DNA of 64,000 nt from Ascarosepion bandense (Eukaryota > Mollusca > Cephalopoda > Sepiida > Sepiidae): NCBI GenBank assembly GCA_037127315.1, contig JBBBDQ010000421.1:1672001-1736000 (forward strand). Direction: 5' to 3'. The first letter of the stretch is position 1; each line of letters begins with the position of its first letter. Positions 45,171 through 56,974 of this stretch are shown here, one piece after another. The notes beneath the pieces were generated by a model that searched no databases, was not told where the DNA came from, and saw nothing but the letters and a program-made list of their open reading frames with translations. The position numbers and the translations under genes were made by a program.

Positions 45171-46080
45171 AATGTAAAGTCAATAGTCATCTTCTATCTC
45201 ACTAACCTGCATCTTCTCTCTCATGCTCCTTTCTCTGTCCACTCCACTCTCATCAGTATTGTCATCCTTCTCTTACCCACTTCCCGACACCCCCTATAAC
45301 CTGTCACTCTTTCTCATAACATTCCTCCTATGTAACCCCACTGCAAAACAGTGGCAGTAAAATGCCTTGCTTGGGGCGATATGATTATAAAAAAAAAAAT
45401 TTCTATACTATTATAATGTGGATATAAAGTGGGAGATCAATTTTACATTACAATCAATATATAAATTGACCACTCACTTTATGGCCACAGTCATCCTTCT
45501 CTTACCCACTTCCTGACACCTCCTATAACCTATCACTCTTTCTCATAACTTTCCTCCCATATAACCCCCTGCGCACCAGTGGCAGTAAACTGCCTTGCTT
45601 GGGGCGATATGATTATAAAAAAAAAAATTTCTATACTATTATAATGTGGATATAAAGTGGGAGATCAATTTTACATTACAATCAATATATAAATTGACCA
45701 CTCACTTTATGGCCACAGTCATCCTTCTCTTACCCACTTCCTGACACCTCCTATAACCTATCACTCTTTCTCATAACTTTCCTCCCATATAACCCCCTGC
45801 GCACCAGTGGCAGTAAACTGCCTTGCTTGGGGCGATATGATTATAAAAAAAAAAATTTCTATACTATTATAATGTGGATATAAAGTGGGAGATCAATTTT
45901 ACATTACAATCAATATATAAATTGACCACTCACTTTATGGCCACAGTCATCCTTCTCTTACCCACTTCCTGACACCTCCTATAACCTATCACTCTTTCTC
46001 ATAACTTTCCTCCCATATAACCCCCTGCGCACCAGTGGCAGTAAACTGCCTTGCTTGGGGCGATATGATTATAAAAAAAA
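45171..46080 (+). repeat. 228-bp tandem array built on a LINE 3' tail
   Basis: Units begin at about 45253, 45481, 45709 and 45937. Each holds a pyrimidine-rich segment (CATCCTTCTCTTACCCAC), the LINE signature GTGGCAGTAAACTGCCTTGC, GGGGCGATATGATTATAA with a poly(A) run, then about 90 bases of AT-rich sequence. Units 2 and 3 are identical over 228 bases and unit 4 is identical to its end at the poly(A). Unit 1 is diverged. The first unit is continuous with a longer LINE 3' region (45171-45252). Confidence 0.92.
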
Positions 46081-46785
46081 AAAAAATATGTGTGATTGTA
46101 ATAGAAGTAACTCATGAAGAAAGTTTCTTTTTCTGTGGTCAATGTAGTTAGTGTTTGGGTAAGTATTTTAATTTCACCTGTGTTGATCTCTCTATATGGT
46201 GTGAGTGCCCAAATGAGAAAGCTTTCTTTGATATGGTATGAGTGAATATGATGTATGTGCTTACTATGAATACTTCCAGAGTGACTTTTAGTATGTTTTA
46301 CTTGTTCCAAAGGAAAGTCAAAATTTAATATTTTCTACTGTGTTGCTATTGGCTGAAAAAGGTCATGTGGTATGCTTAATACTATGTTTGCTTTTACATG
46401 TCTATTTTTAGACTTGATGAAGTTGTTGTTGAAGAGGAAATTTGAAAATGTATTTTCATTGATTTATTTTTTGTGTATTTTTGAAATCAGAAACCTTTTA
46501 ACAAGATGCTCACACTTATTTAAAAAATAAAATCTACAATTAATTTCTGGTAACAGGACAATTGTTTCACTAGATTAAAAATTATCAATCATTATTACTC
46601 ATTTTGATGAGAATTTACTTTTTTAATTCGTTTTAGTAAAGTTGAAAAAAAGTAAAGTAAATACTAGTGAATGTTAATAATAAACGTAGACTCTAACACA
46701 CTCATATGCATTCATACTGACAGAGAACCATTAACAAAACCTATCAGAGCATTTGGAGTGTTGGAGGGTGTTCATAAAAGATGAA
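46081..46785. other. AT-rich interval, nothing recognised
   Basis: The open frame at 45999-46310 (-) overlaps the last array unit and has no domain. Confidence 0.5.
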
Positions 46786-47222
46786 TCTAAACTTATAAAT
46801 GGAACTTTGTCTGTGTGTGTGTGTGTATGTGTGTGTGTGTGTCTGTGCGTGTGTGTCCATTACCTAAAAAGCATAGAAAATTATACACTTGCATTGATTA
46901 TCTTGTTATTGGTTGATATTAAAACATTACTTCGAAACGGCTGAACTGATTTTCTTGAAAATTTACACAGTTGTACTATAAGCGTCTGCGAGTGTTCTTA
47001 GCTAGGTTTTGTGTCGAGGTACCACCGATAAATATCGAAAATCGATAATCGATAAAATCAGGTTATAGAAGGAGTGGTCCGATTTGATACACTCATAGAC
47101 AAAGACATAAGAAACAATATTCAGAAGTTTCAAGGTTGCAGTTCTTACAATGGTGCAGAAAATTGATAATATATATATAAAAGCTTTCATTACACTCAAG
47201 CAACACTGGGTTATACTGCTAG
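46786..47222 (+). mobile_element. Non-autonomous Helitron, copy 4 (internal deletion, 65-bp insert)
   Basis: TCTAAACTTATAAATGG to ACTGGGTTATACTGCTAG, flanked by A and T. The 3' third of the longer copies is deleted between the TA run and AAGCTTTCATTACACTC. At 46867-46931 it carries 65 bases identical to 47427-47491 in the host sequence downstream, in place of a few Helitron bases. Confidence 0.88.
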
Positions 47223-48613
47223 TTACTATATATTTACATTTTAAATTGTATTATTAGTAGTTTTGTTACTTCCTGTTGTCTCTGGCATTTTATATACTTG
47301 CCTATATTTTTATGTTAAGTAGAGTTTTAAAATTTTCTAGGTCAGTAATTTTGCTATCACATGCTGACCAACAAATTCAACAATATTGATAGTAATATTT
47401 TAATCTTTTAATAATGTTAAACAAATAAAAGCATAGAAAATTATACACTTGCATTGATTATCTTGTTATTGGTTGATATTAAAACATTACTACCAATATT
47501 ATAGATTCTAATAGTCAGTTAGGAGAAGAAAATTTAATAATCAAGAAAATTTTCACAAATTTTAAATCTCTTAAATGTAAGAGAGGCAATGAAAAATTAT
47601 GAAAGGGGAAAAAGAAAGCATGTCAAATAGTGATATCTAAGTCTATAGACTAAGATATCATCATCATCAGCAATGTGAATTTGAAAAGGATTTTGGTAAA
47701 CAGGCTGTTGAATCAGGATCTGCTAAATACAAATTATAAAAAATGATATAATAAAAAGGAATGTAAATTATATAAAAATAATTAATAGGTTAATAAAAAT
47801 AACACAAAAGACTAGATTTGTTTATTACTTTTTTCTTGAGGTAAGTGTTTAAAAAACATTTATTATAAGAAGAAACTTACTAACATGTCTTCTTTAAATA
47901 AAGAACTGCTATAATGAAACCATATCATCAGAATAAAATGGTTTGAAAAAAATATGATATATAAAACTTTGTATATGTGAGGCTCATATGAAGACTGATC
48001 ATTTATGAAAGGTATATGTAAGAAATTTGGTTTTCAAAAATTTGTAAAAACAAGAGGCTAGTGTTTGATGGCCTTAAAATCCACCTAAATAGATTTATCT
48101 CATCTCAGTTTGTAAAATTGCTCTATTGTCTAACTAAACAAACCACAAACCCAGTGATGCCTGTGAATCATCAACCTTCTCAACTCCTTTTGGTAGTCAA
48201 ATGAATCAAAGTATGTGAGCCCTTTGTTGATAATAATTATAATCATATTTATGAGCCGAACAGAATTGTAATTAAAATTGTTATCTTGCCTAAATATTAG
48301 GCACACAAAGGAAAATTTTGTGCAAGCTTGTTTTTTAAATTTTGTATTCTGTGCTCTTATTATTATTCATGTCATTTAATAAATGTAAATTTTTTTAAAT
48401 TTCACACCAGAGTAAGTCTTGTGTTTTTATCATTTGTACCATTCTTAATACTTGGGATAAAAAATCTGTTGTTCTTTTTTCTACTTCTCTCCAAAAATCC
48501 TTAAAAAGATAAAACAGCCAATCAAACTGATGATAAGTTGATAGAACAAACAGTAGAACTAGAATTACAAAATGAAGCTGATAATAATAAAAACAGGACT
48601 GCAGTTGGAGAAC

Positions 48614-48615
<2 letters not shown>
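47223..48615. other. AT-rich interval; holds the probable donor of the Helitron insert
   Basis: 47427-47491 is identical to the insert in Helitron copy 4. Otherwise nothing is recognised. Confidence 0.55.

Positions 48616-48664
<49 letters not shown>
48616..48664. repeat. (TA)n microsatellite, split by a solo LTR
   Basis: The TA run stops where LTR4 starts and resumes at 49132-49147. Confidence 0.92.
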
Positions 48665-48667
<3 letters not shown>

Positions 48668-49131
48668 AGGGGGCTTTGTATAATTCCCCTGACAATAAAT
48701 AAAAAGGAAAATGCACTACAAATAAGGTAAACTAAACTTTTGTTTATTTTCGTTAAAAAAAATAAAAGAATAATTTTTTCATACAAAAATATAGTTGTCC
48801 ATAAAGCTGTATGTGTGCTCTGAGCTGTCCGTTACCCTCTGTGTGTTTTGAGCTGGCTGTTCCTCTCTGTGTGTGTTGAAAGTTTTGATGGTGAGGTTCC
48901 GGGAGATCAAGAAATGTGTTTCTTATGTCGAGCCCTGATTGGTCAAAAACTCATATTTTTGACCACGTGGTGTGTCTTCAACTATGTCCGAGCTTTTGGG
49001 TGCGCTGTTCTTGTTTTTGACCCCAAAGGGTTTGGTAAGGGGTGAATTGTATTTTTAGAGGTACACGTGGTGTGAATTAATTTTATTGTGTGTGTGTGTT
49101 GAGTTTGGAAAATAAAACAAGAAACAGCACA
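48665..49131 (-). mobile_element. Solo LTR, family LTR4
   Basis: In sense TGTGCTGTTTCTTGTTTTA to AAGCCCCCTACA (467 bp), TG...CA ends. It has a CCAATCAGGGCTCGAC motif and downstream AATAAACAAAAG. Both flanks are TA repeats, so insertion into a TA microsatellite is likely and the target duplication cannot be read. A second, 5'-end copy is at 52042-52250. The 65-codon frame at 48848-49045 (+) is antisense to the LTR. Confidence 0.72.
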
Positions 49132-49147
49132 ATATATATATATATAT

Positions 49148-49857
49148 AACATGTGGAAAATAATATATCACATATATCTACACAGCAAAGCAAAGTGTAA
49201 GGAGAAACAAAAATACTCATGTGTCTGGAAAAGCCTTTTTAGGACTTCAGATTCAAACAGGCTAGATTCATCTATGTCCCAGGTGAGGACACATTCTACA
49301 AATGGGAAACAGCGAGTCTTGGTTTTTCCCAAATTGAGAACTGTGATCTGGAGTTTCATTTTATATCTGGAAAAGAGATATTCTCAAAAAGAAATGGCAC
49401 CATGGACTTGTAAGCAGATTTAGCCACTGGCCAGGTCAATGGAGGCTCAGGCTAAAGAAAGTAACTGAATTTGACTGCCACTTTTGTCAATGCATGGAGT
49501 GATGTCAGTAAACAGCTCTCATGGGACCCACATGTCTTATCTACAACAAAGAAAGATAAGCACCTTCTGTATCCCTACACTGTTATTTGTAAGCACACCA
49601 TCTATACTTTATGTTTATGTTTATACCTATACAAAAATCATAAATATTTAGCACTGAGTACAAAAATACTTAACCTACTGAACCATGAGATCCAACCACT
49701 TGCTGATATCCCTTTGACACTTGGAGTAAATTTCACTCTTTAAAAAGTGCTTTTGAAACCAAATTAAACAACAATGAAGAGCAACAGTGAATACCAATTT
49801 GCATATAGAAACATCCTTATTTGTTTCAGTGATTAGATGTCGGAAGGCTGTACTCAT
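49148..49857. other. Interval without recognised gene
   Basis: Several short frames, no domain and no repeat match within the window. Confidence 0.5.
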
Positions 49858-50124
49858 CATCATTTATCCATCACACCCAGATGGTGCATAGGGCAGCAAC
49901 TTTTTGATGCTGTTTCTGTAACAAACTGTTTTTTACGGGGCAGGATTGTTAACCCTGAACCCAACCCCCAAACCTGGAGGACCAGTGGACCATTCTTGGT
50001 CCTTACGTTTACAGCAACAGGTATTCCCAAATGGTCACCCATTTAAGTACTGACCAGGCTCAATGTTGCTTAACTTCGGTGATCAGACGGGAACCAGTGT
50101 ATTCAACATGATATAGCCGTAGAC
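49858..50124 (-). mobile_element. SINE with 5S rRNA-derived head and S2 body
   Basis: On the minus strand 50124-50006 aligns end to end with 5S rRNA: GTCTACGGCTATATCATGTT at the start, GAAGTTAAGCAACATTGAGC (box A region), TCAGTACTTAAATGGGTGAC (box C) and ATACCTGTTGCTGTAAACG at the end. It then joins CCTCCAGGTTTGGGGGTTGG, CAGGGTTAACAATCCTGCC, TTTGTTACAGAAACAG and CTGCCCTATGCACCAT, the body also present in the tRNA-headed element at 22915-23154. The tail is GATAAATGATGATGAG. The structure equals a SINE3-type (5S-derived) retroposon; such elements are transcribed by pol III from the internal 5S promoter and mobilised by a partner LINE. Confidence 0.88.
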
Positions 50125-52041
50125 AAGGTTGTACTAGTAAACTGGTAATACAGATTCAATCGGCTAATACACATTTCAAAATGAGATTTATATTTCTCAT
50201 CTGATCTGGCCTTTCCCTATTACCAGCTTTACTGTTTGTAAATAATTTTTCCTTGTGTTATTATTTCTGGATTGAGAAATTTTGTCTTATCTTTATTCTC
50301 AATTTCCTCCATCACACATATATAGATGCCTTTTCACAGAAAAAGTGTGGAGTTTGGTTATAATTTACCTAATTTTTTTACACTCTTTTTTTTTTAGAAT
50401 GAAAAAAATATATATATCTTATCCTTAAATTTATCTGTTTAAAATTTAATATTTAAACAATATTTTTAAATATCATATCCACTTCAATAACATGCTTAAA
50501 GAAAACATATCATGTCAAATATATTTCCTGTCAGTATTACTTTCCCCAATGTAAATTTTGTGAACAATAAGATGGCGTGAAGTCTAATTTACTAATCTTT
50601 ATCACATACAAGTTTAAATAATGTATGATTAACAAATAGATATCTTGTAAATTAACATCACACCAAATAAAATAAAATCCATTTGTTTAAATTTATTCTA
50701 ACCAAATAAATAAAATTGAAATCATCACATTGTTTAAACACAAGATTTTTATAAAATGTGTTTATCCACGAAATATATAAATATAGTACAAATATACCTA
50801 CATTGAATATCTTTATAAAGTTTTCTTTAGATTAAGTAATACCTGTCCAATTTTGCTAATTTATCATTTTTAAAAGCTTTGTTAATAATTTCAGGTTTTC
50901 ATTATTTCCTAAAAATTTGAATTATGCATTTTTCCTTCATAAATTAACTTCATTTTATGTGATGTTAAAATGATACAAAGGCATTGACATGTTATATAAT
51001 CAGTAATATAAATTCTCAAAAGTCAACACTAGTTGTCTTCTCTCTTGACCTGTTTCATCATTGCTAGTATAAAGCAGAACAAGCAGCTTCAAACACTTTT
51101 GTTATCAATACTTTTTAGTTTAGAATATTTCTTTTTCTTTGTTACATTGAAAAAATATAGATTTTTTATTCACTGATCTGCAATTCTTGATAATCAATAA
51201 ATGAAAAAAAATAAAAACAGCTTGTATTTGTAAACACAATAAAATTCTTGTTTTTGTAAAAAGCAAAAAAAAAAAGAACAAGAGCAACTCCAGCATTAAT
51301 TCATTCCAATTCAGAATTATTTAATTTTTAATTATTTTTGCATAATATATTTAATTTTTTACTATTTATGTCTCTTAACAAAAATATATTGTAGTGCTAT
51401 GGGTTAAAAAGTTTTTGTGATAAACATTTTCATGTGAAGATGAGAAGCTGAACGATGAAAATAATGTTATTTATATGAGAGCCAAATAGCATTTCTTCAG
51501 TGAACCATAGAATTGGTACCAAAGTCTGATTGTTCATTTTTAGACCAAATCGATCACTGAAACAATTTTGAAAAGTTTTTTGAGCCTATGAAAATTCATA
51601 AACAACTCCAACACTATTACCCATCAGAGTGATAGCATGTTATTCTCTCACTCACAAATGTACTTCCTGTTTTACAAATTCATATCATAAAACATCCATT
51701 CAATTGTTTATCAGTACATAACTTATGAACATTCAAGTAACTCACTTGAATTCATGCAATTGACAAAGTTCAAGTAATATGGAACTCAAGTCTTACACTT
51801 CACATCAAATTATAGAATGTTTTATCAAGTACATAAACTGTAAATGTTCCAGTTATTAGAATTACAAGTGTACAATACCCATCAATGTGCAAATAGAATA
51901 AATTAATCTTTTTTTAATTTAGCTTGTTAACCTTTCATTTAATAATTTAATGTTTTCATTTCAACCAATATGTTACCTTGTTAAGAAATTTTAAATTCCA
52001 ACTACAATGAGTGAAAAAGCAAAAGAAACTAAGAACAAACT
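50125..52041. other. AT-rich interval, nothing recognised
   Basis: No supported feature in almost 2 kb. Confidence 0.5.
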
Positions 52042-52250
52042 TGTGCTGTTTCTTATTTTATTTTCCACACACACACACTCAATAAAAATTAATTCACACA
52101 CGTGTATCTCAAAAAAATACAATTGCACAGGAATTTACCCTTTCCTTTGTTCAATTCTTCCTTATCTCTGGTAACCTAACTTGGACATAGTTTATTTGGT
52201 CCACTGATGTCATGTGAAAATCAACCAATGATTAACACTCCCACCAAAAT
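52042..52250 (+). mobile_element. LTR4 5' fragment
   Basis: TGTGCTGTTTCTTATTTTA, (CA)n, TCAATAAAAATTAATTCACA and GGACATAGTTTAT match the first part of the LTR at 48665-49131 in order. Confidence 0.65.
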
Positions 52251-52989
52251 CAAATCAGAAGTGCATAGGCATTAAGAAAATATAGAAAGAACAGTAAATT
52301 TGCCAATAGCTCTCTTTAGTTGCATGTGGGGTTTGCAGGCAACCATTGAAGATTTGATCAACATACAAACCAGCCAAAGAAAGATGTGCCTTAAATAATC
52401 TTCAAGAAAAGAATACGCCAAAAACCAAGGCATGAATTCAAGAGTACAATTCACACATTCAAATAGCCGGAACATGAATTAACATAGCACAAACTGCAAC
52501 TTGATACTACATTCCAGCAGACACAGACATGAAAGAAAAAATATGTTATATTTAAATGAATACACATATACACAGAAGAAAAACTCTTTATAACTTGAAC
52601 ACAGAAACACATATATAACATAAATACCACGATGACCTATACAAGAAACATATCAAAGATACAAACATACAAAAGGAAAGAACTGATAATTATTCACATA
52701 TAACAAAATATGTAATATTATGGAGTCAACAACAAAAATAAAATGATGGTTAATAAAACCTAGTCTTTACTCATTTATTATCACAACCCCTTCTATTTGC
52801 ATTACAAATAAGAAAATTAACATAACACAAGGTTTTATTTTATTTTGTTGTTCAAATTTAAAAGGCTGAAGAAGCTGATGTTACCTGACCAAGATATATC
52901 ACACATCAGTCAGAACAGACAACCTGCATCTGCAATGGCCAATGCTCTAGATTTGTAGGTATGGTGATATAGCTATGAATGTTTGCCAA
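52251..52989. other. AT-rich interval, nothing recognised
   Basis: No supported feature. Confidence 0.5.
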
Positions 52990-53660
52990 AATACAAGTGT
53001 GTGTTAGATTAGTTGTTATTTTGAATTTGTAGAATATTCCTGTCTTTCCCCTCTCTCACAACAGACTCATTCTTGTTGAAAGAAGGTTGTGAGGTTGTTT
53101 TCAACTGATGGTACGAAGTAAAATTTTTTATCATTTAAATTGTTCTGTAGAGACCTGAACAATGAAAATTCAAAGGAATCAATTTAAGTGAATACAGTGA
53201 ATGCTGATGGGTTTTCCTTTTCAACTTTTTAAGCTTCTGCATGGTCTGTTTTACAACATCTTGTCATGGTGGAATATGGCACCTTTTAAATCTGTCGAAA
53301 TCAAACATTTTTCTTGAACTTAACTCTCTTCAAATGGTGAAGAGCAGTTGAGATATTGATTTTCAAGATCTTAGCAATCAATTCCATTGAAATCTTCAGC
53401 AGAATGTTTTGACATTTAAAGTTTGCCCAAAGTGTAGTTGATCATATAAGTTAAAACCTGTTAACCCTCTTTTTAGCTATCTAAGGATCTGGAGCACAAC
53501 CTTCTGAATATTTGCTATAGCATTTCCAACATTTACTCCTTTCCAAAATTCATAAAGAATAATATGATGAAAATGAAACTCTTCATCCTCTATCTTTGAG
53601 ATATTCATTTTGTGGACAAAATGTCAACATTTAACAAAATTTTTTTCACAAACGAAGAGA
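52990..53660 (-). pseudogene. Mariner remnant lacking the catalytic core
   Basis: The minus-strand N-terminal part reads ISKIEDEEFHFHHIILYEFW and KGVNVGNAIANIQK, the first helix-turn-helix of cecropia-like mariners, then YDQLHFGQTLNVK and ISTALHHLKRVKF (second helix-turn-helix, normally STVxRHLKxxG). The sequence then jumps to SLYRTI/NLNDKKFTSYHQLKTT, which is the C-terminal SLQNxLNxKxF region. The DD34D core between them is deleted. Frames are broken. Confidence 0.65.
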
Positions 53661-53876
53661 AATTTTGAAGGAACTAGCGTCCTCTCAAAACCAAATTGAA
53701 GTGCCCGACCTAATATTTAAAATAACTCGTCTTTCTGGCTCTGCTACAAAGAAGCCTAAAAATATGAATGAATTGAATTGTATAATTATGTATTTCAGCA
53801 ATGTAACTTTACAAATTAAGCAAGTTGTGCTGTGGTGATTGTGCACATTTTGTTCAATTAAGTGCTATAAAAAAAA

Positions 53877-54235
53877 TATATCTTTTGGCTTAAGCAAGTT
53901 ATTTCCTTGTTTGCACAACAGTTTCCTAGAAGATTCATCACCACCCATTTTTATTGAATGAGGCACTGTAGAATTCAACCAATTACAGGTCTCTTTCAAA
54001 TTGGGGCCAAAAGATGAATCTTCTAGCTTACTTACAGTCTGCTACAAATTCCGACCAGGGCAAAGTCTAATGTTAAATGGACATGTGGTGTTCAAAATAT
54101 ATAAAAAAATTTGCCTTCTTTACAGTTAGGTGAAATTAATCCAGACATGTGGCATCCAAATATATAAAAAAGTTTTACCTTCTTTACTGGTAAATAAAGT
54201 TAATCTGGACAGTCTAAATATTCTATATAGACATC
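53877..54235 (+). repeat. Interspersed repeat family D, copy 1, with a small duplication
   Basis: The start TGGCTTAAGCAAGTTATTTCC and the blocks CAGTTTCCTAGAAGATTC, GAGGCACTGTAGAATT and CTAATGTTAAATGGAC recur at 56975-57200. The final part (54065-54230) contains two imperfect tandem copies of about 75 bp (GACATGTGGTGTTC / GACATGTGGCATCC). Probably part of an LTR; not proven. Confidence 0.65.
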
Positions 54236-55440
54236 AAGTTATCCAAGTGGGTTTCTAACATTCAAAACATGTACCATATTATAATTTATGAACATTCTTT
54301 GTGTCCCACACAAATAAAATCTGTATTAAAACCAAAGTCCACCTACCATGAAATATTCCCAGGTACCTTCAACTCATCTACTGTTGAATAGAAAATGTTT
54401 GCTGTGGATTCATGTGCATCATCTTTCGATGAAAATGAATATAACAGTGATTATAATTATAATATATAATGAATATAACAGTGATGACAAAAACAAAAAT
54501 AGATACATTAAAAAAAACAATAGTTTGAAGACTGTTCATATTTCTTAGAATTATGCTGGTATGAAGACAGGGTCATATCAGTGCCATCTAATTATCAAGT
54601 CACCTTGAAAGTGCATGATAAAACTATGCATTTTTTAGAAAGAAAAAATGTGGCTACTGCTTACAACAATATTTTTAACCAAACAAGAGGCTGAAGGAAT
54701 TATAGAAAGAATTGAAAATTCCCTGCAAATCTTTTCAAAATATATTTGGATTCTTTACAGACCTGACTTCAAATATGATTAACAAGTAACATCAAAATAC
54801 AGACATGTTTTTACCTGGTCATTGAAGATGAGAGGTGGCTACTACCTTAATGAAGTGACTCTTACTGCCAATTTAGTCCTGGGTAAGACTCTAAACTGTA
54901 TCCACTTACTGGTCACCTTCTGACCACTCTAGTCCTGGATAAGACATTAAACTGAATACATTTAATGGCCAGTTTGTTTGATGCAGAATTGTGGCAGACA
55001 TATTGCAGTAGAACCACAGAACAACAGAAATGATGAACAGGACTTGCCTTATTCTTGATGAAAGAGAGTTTATCTTTGTCTTGCATGTAGGACATTGATC
55101 TAAGAAAAGTTTATAATATCCTTGTAGCAAAGAAAAATGGTGGAAACTGTAGTGAAGACAAGAAAACTTGACACCTTTATTAAGATGCCTAAAAAGTTTA
55201 TAGAAATCAGAGCCAACAAACTTCTATTGATTTGTTCCCATATTCAGTCTTTTCTTCTGCCTCCTTTTATTTGAGGATTACCTGCTCATTATTTAGTACA
55301 ACAAAAACTGTTATGTATATTAAATTGTGCTAATGAATTTTGCTTTCATGACTGGTGTGGCCAATCAGAAAAATTGCTTGGTGAATAAAGGCTGTTGCTT
55401 TTTTTACTGATGTCAGTTGTGATTTTTGGCAGATTGGTGG
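54236..55440. other. Interval without recognised gene
   Basis: No supported feature. Confidence 0.45.
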
Positions 55441-55450
55441 GTGAAAGTAT

Positions 55451-55706
55451 GTTTTTGTTGCTGCAAGAAGAAGATTGAATTTCTGTCCTTGTTTTTGTTA
55501 CTATATTGCCAGTCGAACTATTCACAAGAGATTTGCAACCAAAATTCATACTTGCCCATGGATTTATTACAAAAGCACGTTTCTGTTGCTGTGAGGGGAA
55601 AATTGCATTTCTGTCCCCGTTTTTGTTACTATGTTGCTGGCTGGACTGTTCACAAGAGATTTGTTAACAAATTTCTTAATCGCACACGAATTTACTACAA
55701 GAATCT
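55451..55706 (+). repeat. 128-bp imperfect tandem duplication
   Basis: Two units start at about 55451 and 55579, sharing GTTTTTGTTACTAT and TTCACAAGAGATTTG, with roughly 80 per cent identity by eye. Confidence 0.75.
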
Positions 55707-55719
55707 ACCACAAGGTATC

Positions 55720-55985
55720 TTCTTGTGAGTACCTTAGAAAATTGAGAAGAATTGCTAACTAAATTCAAAGAGATCTGGCACAAAGAATACTTGCTTAGTC
55801 TACAAGAAAACTGCAAGGATTTACATGAAAAAGAATTTTTCAAAAAAATCAACATCAATCATGTGATTCTGATAAAAATTCCAACCAAATCAACACTTTT
55901 TTGGTTGCTAGGAAGAGTTATTGAACTATAGAGCAGAAGCGACCACAAAGTTTGTTCTGCTTATTAGTATTGGGTTGTGAACCGG
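55720..55985 (+). pseudogene. BEL/Pao integrase C-terminal fragment
   Basis: Frames joined across shifts show LTKFKEIWHKEYLLSLQENC and HEKEFFKKIN, then HVILIKIPTKST and LGRVIEL. This corresponds to the W-x-x-EYL...L and vVLI...RGxWxLGRVxEL region at the C-terminus of BEL/Pao pol. Isolated fragment, several shifts. Confidence 0.5.
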
Positions 55986-56974
55986 CGACATTTCCAGTTA
56001 TGCGATACTAATATAAATATTAATATGCTGCCGTAGTATGTGTAGTAAAAAAAGGACAAGTTACATGGCAATAACAAATAGGCCTTTTACATAACAAAAA
56101 AAGTATAATACATTAAGACTATTTAAGTACATCCCAAAACAAGATACATGTTCATGTTGCCCAAATGGACAAGGATGTTTTAGCAAGAATAGCAAAGAAA
56201 TTACATACCGTTATGCCTGCAGTGCTCCTCGTGGTTATATGCACTAAGGCAAGGAAGGGAACTGGCTCTAGACCAAGGAGTGTTCCTCAGAAGGGAAAAC
56301 AACTGTTGTTCTCCTTAAGGGAAGACAACTATTGTCCCCCTACATGCTCAAATGAAAAGAGGTGACGAAAACATTGGAAATACACAGCCTCAAACACGTA
56401 TGTCTACTAGAGTTATCTCTTACTCATAACTATTTTTCAAATATCCTCGCAAATGAGGTATCTGATGATGAGAATTCAGCATCTTCATAGAAGTAAAAAG
56501 AACCTAGCATTGTGGAAGCATCAAAATCAACAAAGAGAGTAACCAATTCCATGTCTAAAAGAAATAAAGACCTGACCCTGAATACCTTTATTATTAACAT
56601 ACGTACGCAAGTCTACATGCACTTATAGAATGATCAGAATAATGCCTTGGAACATTAGGGTTAGTTTGCATGTAAATGTTCTTATTAAACAAACAAATGT
56701 AAATTTTATTAAGTATCATTTTGTACATTTCAATGTGCACTTGTAATGTGCTTAATATCTTGCCATTTCTGTACAATTAGTATTGTGCATTTCACTATAT
56801 TTTTAACATAAATGGTTGTACATGCTTTAAATGTGTATCATTCTTCAAACAGATGAATCAATTGTTATAAATTTACTGATAATAAAATTCAGAATTAATA
56901 AATGAGAACATACAATAAACACATTCATTGCATTTTTGTTTTTTTAGTTTTTTTGTCAGGAGAGTATAACCAAT
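55986..56974. other. Interval without recognised gene
   Basis: A 66-codon frame at 56165-56365 has no domain. No repeat match within the window. Confidence 0.45.

Noticed and set aside
46753..46944. 63-codon frame with a Cys-Val repeat
   Set aside because: Translation of the (TG)n part of Helitron copy 4.
48848..49045. 65-codon frame with a hydrophobic start and several Cys
   Set aside because: Antisense to the solo LTR4; no relative in the second copy.
55426..55728. 100-codon Cys/Phe-rich frame
   Set aside because: It spans an imperfect 128-bp tandem duplication and has no recognisable domain.
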